Positions 28,826 to 37,390 of a DNA stretch of 64,000 nt are shown in pieces. Position numbers and translations under genes: made by a program. The DNA lies in NCBI GenBank assembly GCA_016218915.1, contig JACRCQ010000045.1, positions 62,001-126,000 of the forward strand. Direction: 5' to 3'. Positions within the stretch are counted from its first letter, which is position 1, and each line of letters opens with the position of its first letter. The notes beneath the pieces were generated by a model. That model did no database searches. It was not told the DNA's origin and saw only the letters and a list, made by a program, of their open reading frames with translations. The DNA comes from Deltaproteobacteria bacterium (GTDB lineage Bacteria > Myxococcota_A > Polyangia > Polyangiales > Polyangiaceae).

Positions 28826-29890
28826 GTGGATGATTCGCCAATCGCCCGCCGCAAGAACGAGCACGTCGCGCTCGCGCTCGGCCAGGGTGCCGGGTTTCAG
28901 TCGACCCGGACCTTGCTCGATCAGGTCCAGCTGATCCACGACCCGCTGCCAGAGCTGTCCCTCGAACAGGTCGATACCTCTGTGCAGCTCTTTGGACGCT
29001 CCCTGCGTTTTCCGCTTGTCATCGCTGCAATGACGGGTGGCTCCTCGCAGACCGGCGAAATCAACAAGCAGCTGGCTTCGATCGCGCAGGAGCGCGGCTA
29101 CGGCTTCGGCCTGGGCAGCCAGCGCGCCATGCTCGCAGCGCCGTCCTTGGCCGACTCCTACCGCGTGCGCGACGTCGCTCCGGATGTCCTCCTGCTCGGC
29201 AACATCGGGGTCAACCAGGCGCGCGATCTGCCCACGACCGCTGTGCGCAAGCTGGTCGACGAGGTCGGGGCCGACGCGATGTGCGTGCACATGAACCCGG
29301 CGCAGGAGGTCGTGCAACCCGAAGGGGATCACGATTTTCGCGGGGCGATCGGGACATTCGCACGGCTGGTGCAGGAGCTGGGATGTCCTGTGATCGCGAA
29401 GGAAACCGGCTGCGGCGTGTCGCTGTCGGCAGCACGACGACTACGGGCGGCTGGGGTGATGCACATCGACGTGTCGGGAGCAGGCGGGACCTCCTGGGTC
29501 GCCATCGAAGCGATGCGCGCGCAAGGTACGCAGCAGCAGGTTGGCGAGCTGCTGCGGGAATGGGGCATTCCGACCGCCGCCAGCCTTGCGATGGTCCGAA
29601 AAGCACGGGTGGAGACGATCATCGCTACGGGCGGGATCTCCACAGGGCTCGACATCGCGCGGGCGATCGCCTTGGGAGCATCGGTCGCCGGCATAGCGCG
29701 CCCGGTCCTGCAGGCGCTCAGCCGGGACGGTCGCGGGGGTGCCGTGGCGCTGCTCGAAGCGATCGAAGCCCAGCTGCGTGCCACGATGCTGCTGGTCGGC
29801 GCCTCGAACCTGCGTCAGCTCGCTTCGACTCCACGCATCATCGGGCCGGACCTGGAGCGGTGGATGGCCTCGGGACCCGCGGAATTCTGA
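28826..29890 (+). CDS. fni: Type 2 isopentenyl-diphosphate delta-isomerase
   Basis: 354 residues from a GTG preceded by GAGGAG at eight bases. The start RRKNEHVALAL is typical of the family. AAMTGGSSQTGEINKQLA, GLGSQRAML, NPAQEVVQPEGDHDF, KETGCGVS and DVSGAGGTSW are the conserved FMN and substrate-binding blocks, and the late TGGISTGLDIARAIALGA is the phosphate-binding loop. The enzyme converts IPP to DMAPP using reduced FMN. It is divergent from the polyprenyl synthase gene and completes the supply of allylic primer. Confidence 0.95.
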   Translation: MDDSPIARRKNEHVALALGQGAGFQSTRTLLDQVQLIHDPLPELSLEQVDTSVQLFGRSLRFPLVIAAMTGGSSQTGEINKQLASIAQERGYGFGLGSQRAMLAAPSLADSYRVRDVAPDVLLLGNIGVNQARDLPTTAVRKLVDEVGADAMCVHMNPAQEVVQPEGDHDFRGAIGTFARLVQELGCPVIAKETGCGVSLSAARRLRAAGVMHIDVSGAGGTSWVAIEAMRAQGTQQQVGELLREWGIPTAASLAMVRKARVETIIATGGISTGLDIARAIALGASVAGIARPVLQALSRDGRGGAVALLEAIEAQLRATMLLVGASNLRQLASTPRIIGPDLERWMASGPAEF

Positions 29891-29987
29891 CCTGGAGCGA
29901 TGCGCTACGCCGTCGAATCGTTCGGTCGGTTACCCCATGTGCGAATCCCGCCCCCCATGCTAGGCTCGCCCCCCTGCGGTAATCGAC

Positions 29988-30845
29988 ATGACCGAGAGAA
30001 AGAGCCGTCCCCCCAAGGCCCGGAGTGATCGCCCACCCCACGACCTCAACAAGGAACGAGATGCGTTCATCCAGACGTTCCTCAAGAAGGGTGTGCAGCT
30101 CACGGAAGAACTCCTCAAGGAGAACGAACGTCTGCGCAAACGGATCGGCGATCTCGAGGATGAGAACGCGATGCTGTGCGCGCAGGTCAAGAGCGACAAC
30201 GCGATCCGTGAGCTGATCAGCAAGATCCAGGATCTCGAGACGGAGAAGAATCGCTTGCTGTCGCGCTTCCACGAGGTGGAGGCTCGAAGCGATCAGTATG
30301 CGCAGACCTTCGCCGAGGTGGAAGCGGAGCTCGCCAACCTGGCGAGCCTGTACGTCGCGAGCAACCAGCTGCACTCCACGCTGAGTCTTCGCGGTGTCAT
30401 CCGCCAGATCAAGGAGATGCTCGCCCAGCTGGTCGGCGCTCGATCGTTCGCGATCTACTTCGTGACCGACGACGGCTCGCAGCTGGTGCCGATTGCGCAC
30501 GAGGGCATTCGCACCGAGGAGCTTCCGACGGTGCGCGTGGGAGAGGGGCCGATCGGGCACGCGTTCTCCACGGGCGCCGCCATGATCGCGGAGGAATCCG
30601 ATGTGTCTGCCTGCGCTGTCGATGCGCCTGCGGCCTGCGTGCCCCTCAGAATCGAGGACCGCCTCATCGGTGTGATGGCGCTGTTCACTACCTTTGCCCA
30701 GAAGACCCGTTTTCTGCCGGTCGACTACGAGTTCTTCAAGTTGCTCGCAGCTCACGCTGCGTCGGCGATTGTCGGTGCACGCCTGTTCGCGGACGGCGGC
30801 GGCAAGACGCCTGGAATCGATGCGTTTCTCGACCTTGGAGTTTGA
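29988..30845 (+). CDS. Coiled-coil and GAF domain protein
   Basis: 285 residues. After a basic N-terminus, residues about 35-105 form a strong coiled coil (KENERLRKRIGDLEDEN). A GAF domain follows (about 115-270), with LVGARSFAIYFVTDDG, GEGPIGHAF and ACVPLRIEDRLIGVMALF. GAF domains bind small ligands or act in signalling. There is no output domain. The stop is eight bases before the CheY-like gene, so the two probably form one signalling unit. TAGGCT at 29961-29966 is a likely -10. Confidence 0.8.
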   Translation: MTERKSRPPKARSDRPPHDLNKERDAFIQTFLKKGVQLTEELLKENERLRKRIGDLEDENAMLCAQVKSDNAIRELISKIQDLETEKNRLLSRFHEVEARSDQYAQTFAEVEAELANLASLYVASNQLHSTLSLRGVIRQIKEMLAQLVGARSFAIYFVTDDGSQLVPIAHEGIRTEELPTVRVGEGPIGHAFSTGAAMIAEESDVSACAVDAPAACVPLRIEDRLIGVMALFTTFAQKTRFLPVDYEFFKLLAAHAASAIVGARLFADGGGKTPGIDAFLDLGV

Positions 30846-30853
30846 AGGAAGCC

Positions 30854-31231
30854 ATGGCCGACTACTCCTGTTTGATCGTCGAGGATTCCCCCATGATGCG
30901 CCAGCTCCTGGTCTTTGCCATGGCGCGGGTCCGGAATCTGAGAGTGACGGAAGCCGACGACGGAGTCGATGCGCTGCGCAAGCTGGCGACCGCGCGATTC
31001 GACTTGATCGTCACGGACATCAACATGCCGATCATGGACGGCCTGAAGCTGATCCGGCGTGTTCGAACCGACGAGAATCACAAGAAGACGCCGATCATCG
31101 TGATCACGACGGAGGGCGCCGAGGAGGATCGGCACCGCGCGCTGCAGCTGGGCGCCAACGCCTACATCACGAAGCCGATCCAGGCACCGCAGGTGATCGC
31201 AAAGGTCAAGGAGCTGTTGGGGATCGCGTAG
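30854..31231 (+). CDS. Stand-alone CheY-like response regulator
   Basis: 125 residues from the ATG at 30854 with AAGGAAG just upstream. A single receiver domain: Glu10/Asp11 acidic pocket, Asp55 (VTDINMP) as phospho-acceptor, Thr85 and Lys107 (ITKP). There is no output domain, so it acts by protein contact, as in CheY or DivK. The GAF gene is directly upstream. No histidine kinase is in the window. Confidence 0.9.
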   Translation: MADYSCLIVEDSPMMRQLLVFAMARVRNLRVTEADDGVDALRKLATARFDLIVTDINMPIMDGLKLIRRVRTDENHKKTPIIVITTEGAEEDRHRALQLGANAYITKPIQAPQVIAKVKELLGIA

Positions 31232-31246
31232 GGGGCGGGGGGAGTC

Positions 31247-32122
31247 TCAGGCGGCAGCGCTCTCGAGCTCGCGGAGCGGTGCAAGGCGCTCGCGCAGCTT
31301 GCGCTTGGCTCGTGCCTCGAGCTGCCTGGCGCGCTCGCGTGAGACACCGAGGCGACGGCCGATCTCGGCCAGGGACAACGCATCGTCGGTGTCTGCCATC
31401 ATGCGGACTTCGACGATGAATCGCTCGCGAGGATCGAGCTCCGTGAGCGCCACCCGCAGGTTCTGCTTGATCAGATCCCGCGACTGCGTCCCAGACACCG
31501 TGTCCTCCTGGCTCGGTGCGTCCGATTCGAGCGTGTCGAGCATCGCCACCGAGCCGTCGTCAAACAGACGTGCATCGAGCGATACGTCGCGCGCTTCGAG
31601 CCGGTTCGCCAGGCTCATGATCTTCTCCTGCGACTCGCCGAAGCGCTCGGCGAGCATCTTCTCGGCCTGATCGCCATCACCCACCAGGTTGGCGATGCGC
31701 GCCCGCTCGCGGCGGAGCCGGAAGAACAGCTTGGAGCGCAGCGGGCCAGAGCCGACACCGACCATGCTCCACGATCGGATGACGTAGTTGAGCATGTAGG
31801 CGCGGACCCAGTAGGCGGCGTAGGTGACGAACCGCGTGCCGCGCTCGGGATTGTACTTGCCGACAGCGTGCACGAGCCCGAAGTTGCCTTCGGCGACGAG
31901 GTCGGCCAGGGGCAGACCGTAGCGCCTGTACGTCAACGCGATGGCCACCACATAGCGGAGGTTGGCCCGGATCAGATGTTCCGCGGCAGCCAGGTCACCG
32001 TCGCGCAACCACAGTCGCGCCGCATCCGTTTCCTCGTCCCGAGTCAACTCGGGGATCGCCCGGACGTACGTGATGTACTTGGACAGGGAGGAATTGTTTT
32101 CGAGCTGCACTTGCGACCTCAT
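31247..32122 (-). CDS. RpoH-like sigma-70 family factor
   Basis: 291 residues, the size of sigma-32. Region 1.2/2 begins at LSKYITYVRAIPELTRDEE; region 2.2-2.4 is LVAEGNFGLVHAVGKYNPERGTRF followed by FVTYAAYWVRAYMLNYV. Region 4.2 is SLAEIGRRLGVSRERARQLEARAKRKLRE. The protein would direct RNA polymerase to heat-shock-like or developmental promoters; myxobacteria have several such paralogues. TAGAAT on the minus strand about 25 bases upstream is a possible -10. Confidence 0.88.
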   Translation of the reverse strand: MRSQVQLENNSSLSKYITYVRAIPELTRDEETDAARLWLRDGDLAAAEHLIRANLRYVVAIALTYRRYGLPLADLVAEGNFGLVHAVGKYNPERGTRFVTYAAYWVRAYMLNYVIRSWSMVGVGSGPLRSKLFFRLRRERARIANLVGDGDQAEKMLAERFGESQEKIMSLANRLEARDVSLDARLFDDGSVAMLDTLESDAPSQEDTVSGTQSRDLIKQNLRVALTELDPRERFIVEVRMMADTDDALSLAEIGRRLGVSRERARQLEARAKRKLRERLAPLRELESAAA

Positions 32123-32443
32123 TTGTCTTGTTACGTTACGTCAGATTCTAGCGGGGTGCAAGGGTCAATTCGGTTCTGGCCTCCCTCGAGGCCGCGCCCC
32201 CTTGACCCTGCTATCTTCGATGGCACTTGCCATCCAAAGGTCGCACCCATCGCGAAAGATTCGTTGGCGTCACGAATTCGCGATGCGTAACACAATATAA
32301 ATATTGAACAAATTTCGACCGACCCCCACCAACCTCCCCCTTGACACCATACCCCAAAACCGCCCCTGCCTCCGCCCAGGACAGTCAGCCCCGCACCCAA
32401 TCGCCCTTGACCACCACACCGCGCCGTGCGTTTCTGCCCCAAC
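32123..32443. other. Intergenic region with an AT-rich palindrome
   Basis: No gene is seen in these 321 bases. CAATAT-AA-ATATTG (32293-32306) is a perfect 6-base inverted repeat in an AT-rich patch that stands out in this GC-rich DNA. GTTACGTTACGT (32130-32141) is a short direct repeat close to the sigma gene. TTGACA at 32341 has no matching -10. The patch is a candidate regulator site for either divergent gene. Confidence 0.4.
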
Positions 32444-33037
32444 ATGTCCCCGCGTAGCCGCTCCCTCGCGCGCCATTTGATCGCCATCGCGCTGTCCACA
32501 GGCCTGGTCCTCGCGGCCTTCTCAGCCCTCGCTGACCGGCCCTCGTCCGATCGAGCCGTGGCAACCCAGATTCTCGCTCAGCTCCAGTCCGACTCCAGCC
32601 CTGTCGCATCTGCCGTGGCCCGACCGACCAACGAAGCCCGCGCTGCTCTTGCGCGCGCTGACAATGCCGTGGCCTCTGGCGACGCAGTCAACGCCCGTCT
32701 GCTCGAAGGACTCGCTCGCGAATGGGCTGAGCTCGCTGTGGACGTGGCTCGGTCTGTCGAGGGACAGCAGGAAGCCGGTGCTCTTCAGTCTGCCGCAGCA
32801 GATGCGTCGCTGCGGGTACAGCGCGCCCGCGCCATGCTCGATGAGCTTGCTGCCAGAAAGGCGCGCGCCCAGGGAGAGCTGAACCAGCTGACCCAGCAGG
32901 CTGACGCTGGACCTGCGCCTGTGACGACGACTCCCGCAACGACCAAGAAGCCTGCTTCCAAGCCGGTGATCGCCGTTCCGCCAGGGCAGAGCACTGCAGC
33001 TCCCAAGCCCGGTGCCAAGAAGGGAGGCGGAAAATGA
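32444..33037 (+). CDS. Exported helical protein, partner of the OmpA-like lipoprotein
   Basis: 197 residues from the ATG at 32444; six codons upstream also read open. A signal peptide (cleaved after SALA) exports the protein. The body is helical (EARAALARADNAVASGDAVNA, then RAMLDELAARKARAQGEL), and the C-terminus is Thr/Lys/Pro-rich. The stop overlaps the next start (ATGA, 33034-33037). The next protein begins with the same kind of alanine-rich helix, so the two probably act together in the envelope. No family recognised. Confidence 0.6.
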   Translation: MSPRSRSLARHLIAIALSTGLVLAAFSALADRPSSDRAVATQILAQLQSDSSPVASAVARPTNEARAALARADNAVASGDAVNARLLEGLAREWAELAVDVARSVEGQQEAGALQSAAADASLRVQRARAMLDELAARKARAQGELNQLTQQADAGPAPVTTTPATTKKPASKPVIAVPPGQSTAAPKPGAKKGGGK

Positions 33038-34146
33038 GTCGCGCCCGATCCGCTCTCGCCCTGCTGTCACTGGCGATCAGTGTCGCATCCATCGCATGCG
33101 TGGCCCCTCCCCGCCCTCCTGTGCTCGCAGACGCGGAGCGCGCGTCGCACAGCCCAGCCTCCGCGGAAGCTGCAAAGCTGGTGCCTCAAGCATTCTCCCG
33201 CGCCGAGCAGCTCAGGAGCCAGGCCGATGAGGCCTTCGCGCGCGGCGAGATCTCCGCTGCGACCATCCTTGCGGAACGCGCCCTGGCCGCCTACGAGCAC
33301 GCAGCGGTGCTGGCTGAGATTGCCCGTGCGATCAAGGTGACGGAAGCCGCGCGCCAGCAGCTCATGAAGAGCGAGGACGAGCTGCGCGCGCTGGATGCTG
33401 AGCAAGCTCGCCTCGCCGCAGATGCCGAGGCCCTCGAGGTTCGCATCAAGGTGCTGAAGGACGCTGAGCCGGTCGCAGGCGCGGGGCGTGCGGACCCGGC
33501 TCGTGAGGCTGCGCGCCTGTCCGCCGCGCGTGCGATCATCCTGGATGCACGGCTGCTTTGCGTGTCCGCGAGGCTTGTGGATGCAAAGGCCGCTGGAATG
33601 GACGAAGCGGAGGCCGATGTCCAGAAGCTGGAGACATCCTTGGCCTCCGCGCCGAAGCCCGCGCCGATTGACGATGCGCGACGGCTGCGCGCACGTTGTC
33701 TCGCGCTGCTCACCGCTGCCCGTCGGGCTGCCTCCTCCGCTGCATCCTCGGGTGCTTCCGACGTGGTGCTCAGTGACCTGTCTTCCAAGCTCTCCCTTGC
33801 CCCCTACCGCGATGATCGAGGGGTGGTCGTTGCCGTCCCCGGAGAGCTTGTTACGAAACCTGGAGACCGGTCCAAGGCGGCGATCTCCGCGGTGGCGGGC
33901 GTCGCGAATGCTCATCCAGAATTTCCGCTGTTGCTGGTTTCACACGCGCGAGAGCCAGGCGCAGCAGCGGATCTTGCGCGGGCCCGCGCCAATGCCGACG
34001 CCCTCGGCAAGATGCTCACAGCAGCTGGTGTCAAAGCAGATCGGATCCGCGCCGAGCAAGCCGGGGCTGCACAACCGGTCGGCAGCAGCTCCAAGACGAA
34101 CACCAGCGAACGAATCGAGATCGTTTTCGTCAGTCCTGGTACCTGA
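33034..34146 (+). CDS. OmpA-like lipoprotein with helical stalk
   Basis: 370 residues, translationally coupled to the previous gene. The lipobox is SIAC (Cys22). Residues about 40-240 are long alanine-rich helices, probably coiled coil. The last 130 residues resemble an OmpA C-terminal peptidoglycan-binding domain: a first strand VVVAVPGELV, then VAGVANAHPEFPLLLVSHA, DLARARANADALGKMLTAAGVKADRI and ERIEIVF. The usual Asp and Arg that bind diaminopimelate are only partly present, so peptidoglycan binding is uncertain. Confidence 0.7.
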   Translation: MSRARSALALLSLAISVASIACVAPPRPPVLADAERASHSPASAEAAKLVPQAFSRAEQLRSQADEAFARGEISAATILAERALAAYEHAAVLAEIARAIKVTEAARQQLMKSEDELRALDAEQARLAADAEALEVRIKVLKDAEPVAGAGRADPAREAARLSAARAIILDARLLCVSARLVDAKAAGMDEAEADVQKLETSLASAPKPAPIDDARRLRARCLALLTAARRAASSAASSGASDVVLSDLSSKLSLAPYRDDRGVVVAVPGELVTKPGDRSKAAISAVAGVANAHPEFPLLLVSHAREPGAAADLARARANADALGKMLTAAGVKADRIRAEQAGAAQPVGSSSKTNTSERIEIVFVSPGT

Positions 34147-34248
34147 GCCGTTGCACGCGACTTTTTCCCGACACCCCCTTTACGAGCGTGCGTCCAGGCT
34201 TCAAGTTTACAGTAAGACCGCCCACGGGGTCTCACCTGGGAGAACGCG

Positions 34249-35397
34249 GTGCCTCGCGACTCGCTCTATTCGGAGAGGATCGTCTGGTCCGGCGAGCCGG
34301 CAACAGTGGGAACCCCTTCCATGTACCGGGCCGGTGCCTGGCTGCTCGCGATCATGTCCGCGGATGCCACGCTGCTCGCGATCGCCGCTGCCCGCGCTGC
34401 GCATCTCGCCCCGGCGCGTCTGATCATCTTTGCTGCGTGGTGCGCAACCTTCGCGTTGGCCATCCGCATGATTCCGGTCATCTGGTCGCAGGCAGCGAGA
34501 TTCGTGGTGACCGATCAACACGTGATCTGGGCGCGCGGCACGTTCAAACGCACGATGCAGCGCGATGCGATCTCGTACGCCCGCATCCAGTGGAGTCGCC
34601 ACAATCCGGGCGTCGGCGACCTCGAGCTCGTTCGTGCCGTGCCCGCTGGCGTGCTGCATCGAGGGCTCACCCTCGTGCTGCAGGGAGTGACTGCACCGGA
34701 CCGGGTCTGGTCGATCGTGCGAGGCGTCCCGACGACAGCCGCAGGCGGCGATGGAAGGCGTCCACTCTCTCAGAGGCTCGACGATGGCGAGCGGGTGCTG
34801 TGGTCCGGGCAGCCGACGCGTTCGTGGCGAGCATGGTTGCCGCTGAGCACGCGTCGGCTCTTGACCACCACCCTGGCCGTCGCTTGTTTCGCGGCAGCGG
34901 TGAGAAGCGTGTCCACCGGCGTGCCGATCGGGAGTCGGCTTCTGCACGCCGGAGTGCCGGTGGTGTCGCTCACGTTCCTCGCGTTGGTCGCTGCGTTCGC
35001 GCTGACGGTGGGAGTGCTTGCGGCCATTGGCGGCGCATTCCTGTACCAGGGGGTCGTGCGAAAGCCGTTGCTGGATCGTTCGACCCGCTACCTGGTGACG
35101 GACCGGCGGGTGCTGATCCAGAGGGGGCACGGAGAGATCCACCTGGACCGCTCGAACGTGGTGGATCTGATGGAAGAGAAGGGATTGTACGGCGGAGTGG
35201 ACGCGTATCTGATCATGGACGGCCCGCGCTCGCGCGGCTTTGCGGCGAGCGGAGCATTCGGCCCTGGGGAACGAGCCAAGGGGTTCCTCCCGATGCTGCG
35301 AGGGATTCACGACGTGGAAGGGCTTCGGGCTGCGCTGGGACAATCTGCGCCGCTCGGTCGTTTCAGGGTTTCGAAGCCGAGCGCAGCGGGCGCTTGA
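34249..35397 (+). CDS. Membrane protein with two bacterial PH domains
   Basis: 382 residues from a GTG with GGGAGAA upstream. Each half starts with a VLWSGxP-like motif (residues about 12-17 and 188-194), contains two membrane helices and then a bPH2-type strand set beginning ARFVVTDQHVIWARG or TRYLVTDRRVLIQRG. The second half is longer. These YdbS-like proteins are of unknown biochemical function and sit in the inner membrane. The end overlaps the convergent TPR gene by 35 bases. No operon partner. Confidence 0.7.
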   Translation: MPRDSLYSERIVWSGEPATVGTPSMYRAGAWLLAIMSADATLLAIAAARAAHLAPARLIIFAAWCATFALAIRMIPVIWSQAARFVVTDQHVIWARGTFKRTMQRDAISYARIQWSRHNPGVGDLELVRAVPAGVLHRGLTLVLQGVTAPDRVWSIVRGVPTTAAGGDGRRPLSQRLDDGERVLWSGQPTRSWRAWLPLSTRRLLTTTLAVACFAAAVRSVSTGVPIGSRLLHAGVPVVSLTFLALVAAFALTVGVLAAIGGAFLYQGVVRKPLLDRSTRYLVTDRRVLIQRGHGEIHLDRSNVVDLMEEKGLYGGVDAYLIMDGPRSRGFAASGAFGPGERAKGFLPMLRGIHDVEGLRAALGQSAPLGRFRVSKPSAAGA

Positions 35398-36367
35398 GAG
35401 CGCGTGCATCGCTGTCCCTCTGCTTGCGCTCGCACAGCTTGAGCCGCGAGCGGGCGGCTGCGACCCAGCGGTCTTCTGCTGAAGCAGCCTCGATGTAACG
35501 CTTCCAGTAGCCCGCAGCGTCCCGCCACCACAGCGAGGCCAGCGCAGGCTCCGGATCGTGAGATGCGCGCGCCATGGTACCCAGCGCGTCGTACCAGAAC
35601 CGATCGTATTCGGGCACGAAGAACACGTTGTCGTCGTGCAGGGTCTCGGCATTGGGATCGTACTGGAGTGCGGACCACGCCTGCGCGACGGCGCCGTTGG
35701 GATCGCCGCTGCGATCCAGGGCCACGGCGAGCCCCCAGTGGGCCAGGGCATGATCCGGGGTGATGGCGAGCGAGGCGCGGTATCCCTGCACGGCGCGATC
35801 GAGGTCGCCGAGGACCATGTGCGCCTCGGCCTGGTTCATGACGATCAAGGCTCGTTCGGTCCGCGAGGTCTCGAGGGGAAGGATGGCGTTGTAGACCTCG
35901 ATCTCCTTGCGCGGCTGACCCAGCTTCGCGTAGGCGACTGCCAAGGCGAATCGCGCGTCGATCGCGTCGGGGTGCTCCGGCGTGACCGCGATGGCTTCTT
36001 CGAGAACCTGCACCGCGTGCTCGAGGTACACGCGCTGCTGCTCCGGGCGCTCCTCGTGAGCCAACCTGGCAAGCACCCTCCCGTACAGGAACCTGGGACG
36101 CGGATCCGGGGAATGGACTGCGTCCGCACGCTCGAGCAAGTGCATGGCGTTCAACAGCAGGCGCCGACGCGAGCCGTAGTCCGGGCCGCCCCGATGAGCG
36201 TCGATGAGCGCGCGCTGGGCGTCGCGAAAAGCCGCCATGTCCCGCGCGAGCCTTGGAGCGACTGCGATGTCCCAGATGTCCGGTGAGCCCGCTCGGACGG
36301 GCGCAGCGAAGGTGCAGGTTGCGATCGACAGCGCGACTGCGACCCACCCACACTGCCCCGGCTTCAT
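35363..36367 (-). CDS. Exported TPR protein, second of a coupled pair
   Basis: 334 residues from the ATG at 36367, which overlaps the stop of the upstream gene (ATGA). A signal peptide (to VRA) is followed by TPR repeats, for example VLEEAIAVTPEHPDAIDARF and DLDRAVQGYRASLAITPDHA. The C-terminal part has FVPEYDRFWYDALGTMARAS and YWKRYIEAASAEDRWVAAARS, a module also seen in the upstream gene as YWERFVSREGVTKWKDHAKRH. The two are therefore distant paralogues. Probably a periplasmic scaffold. Confidence 0.7.
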   Translation of the reverse strand: MKPGQCGWVAVALSIATCTFAAPVRAGSPDIWDIAVAPRLARDMAAFRDAQRALIDAHRGGPDYGSRRRLLLNAMHLLERADAVHSPDPRPRFLYGRVLARLAHEERPEQQRVYLEHAVQVLEEAIAVTPEHPDAIDARFALAVAYAKLGQPRKEIEVYNAILPLETSRTERALIVMNQAEAHMVLGDLDRAVQGYRASLAITPDHALAHWGLAVALDRSGDPNGAVAQAWSALQYDPNAETLHDDNVFFVPEYDRFWYDALGTMARASHDPEPALASLWWRDAAGYWKRYIEAASAEDRWVAAARSRLKLCERKQRDSDARALKRPLRSASKP

Positions 36368-37374
36368 CTGCTGGCCCCAGCGGGCCGCGGCGGTGCGACC
36401 GGGCCCCTTCCCTTCTTCGCCGCTGCAGCGCGCGCCGCATCGAGATGTCGCTTGGCGTGGTCCTTCCACTTCGTGACGCCTTCGCGGGAAACGAAGCGCT
36501 CCCAGTACTCTGCCGCTTTGCGCGGGTCGCTTCGCTCGATCGAGATCGCAACCATGGCGATCGCATCGTCGGCCTGTACGAGGTATCCGTATGCGGTGGA
36601 TTCCCGCTCCGGAGGCGTGAGCTCGAGACCGCGCGCCCGCATCAGCTCCACCATCTCGGCCGCCTGCGCTGCCGTGCCCGCGCGATCGAGTGCGAGCGCG
36701 AGCAGCGCGAGGACGTCGGGATCGAGCTTGCTGGCCGGATTGGAGCGTGCCTCGGCCAGCAGGGAGATCGCCTCGCGCAAGCCGTCGTCCTGCGACATCG
36801 CAACCGACGCCGCCTCCAGGAGCACGAGCGTCCGATCCTGGACGGAAGACAGGAGCCCGAGCCGCGGCACGAGAGCGCGATACGTGCTGAGCGCATCGGT
36901 GAGCTTGCCCGACTGCCTCTGGGCAACCGCGAGGTCGTGCAGCGCCTGCGGCTCTTCTACGCTGCGGGCATCGATCGTGCGCGCTCGCTCGAACTCCTTG
37001 AGCGCGTCTTCGAAGCGATGCACGGCGACGTCGGCACGCGCCATCACGACCCACGGGGAGGCGTAGCCGGGCAGGATTCGATCCGCGACGGTGGCTGCTT
37101 CGCGAGCGGCAACCGGGGCCTGCGACAGGCGAGCTTGTGCGCGACCGATCAAGTCGCAGTAGCGACGAAGCTGGGGCTGACGCGCATTGTCCCAGATGGT
37201 CGGGTGCCAGGCGCGCTCGGCGGCATTGCCTGGGCCAGCGCATTCTCGGGGACGACCGGATGCGTTGGCGGCCATGGTGAGCACGACACCCTCACGCGGG
37301 CCGGACAGGGCCGTGCCTGCGCACAGAGCGCACGCAGCGGTGACGCCGAGCAGCATCAGCTTGGGACGAGACAT
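36364..37374 (-). CDS. Exported TPR protein, first of a coupled pair
   Basis: 336 residues with a signal peptide cleaved near ALSGP. TPR-like helices (for example FEDALKEFERARTIDARSVE) fill the middle, and the end carries YWERFVSREGVTKWKDHAKRH. It is translationally coupled to the next gene and shares its C-terminal module. The C-terminus is basic and Ala/Pro-rich. The metalloprotease gene on the same strand ends 16 bases upstream (stop 37391), so it may be cotranscribed. Confidence 0.7.
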   Translation of the reverse strand: MSRPKLMLLGVTAACALCAGTALSGPREGVVLTMAANASGRPRECAGPGNAAERAWHPTIWDNARQPQLRRYCDLIGRAQARLSQAPVAAREAATVADRILPGYASPWVVMARADVAVHRFEDALKEFERARTIDARSVEEPQALHDLAVAQRQSGKLTDALSTYRALVPRLGLLSSVQDRTLVLLEAASVAMSQDDGLREAISLLAEARSNPASKLDPDVLALLALALDRAGTAAQAAEMVELMRARGLELTPPERESTAYGYLVQADDAIAMVAISIERSDPRKAAEYWERFVSREGVTKWKDHAKRHLDAARAAAAKKGRGPVAPPRPAGASR

Positions 37375-37390
37375 CAGGGACTAGGGTAAT

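Noticed and set aside
32341..32346. TTGACA as a -35 box
   Set aside because: No -10 lies at 15-19 bases downstream.
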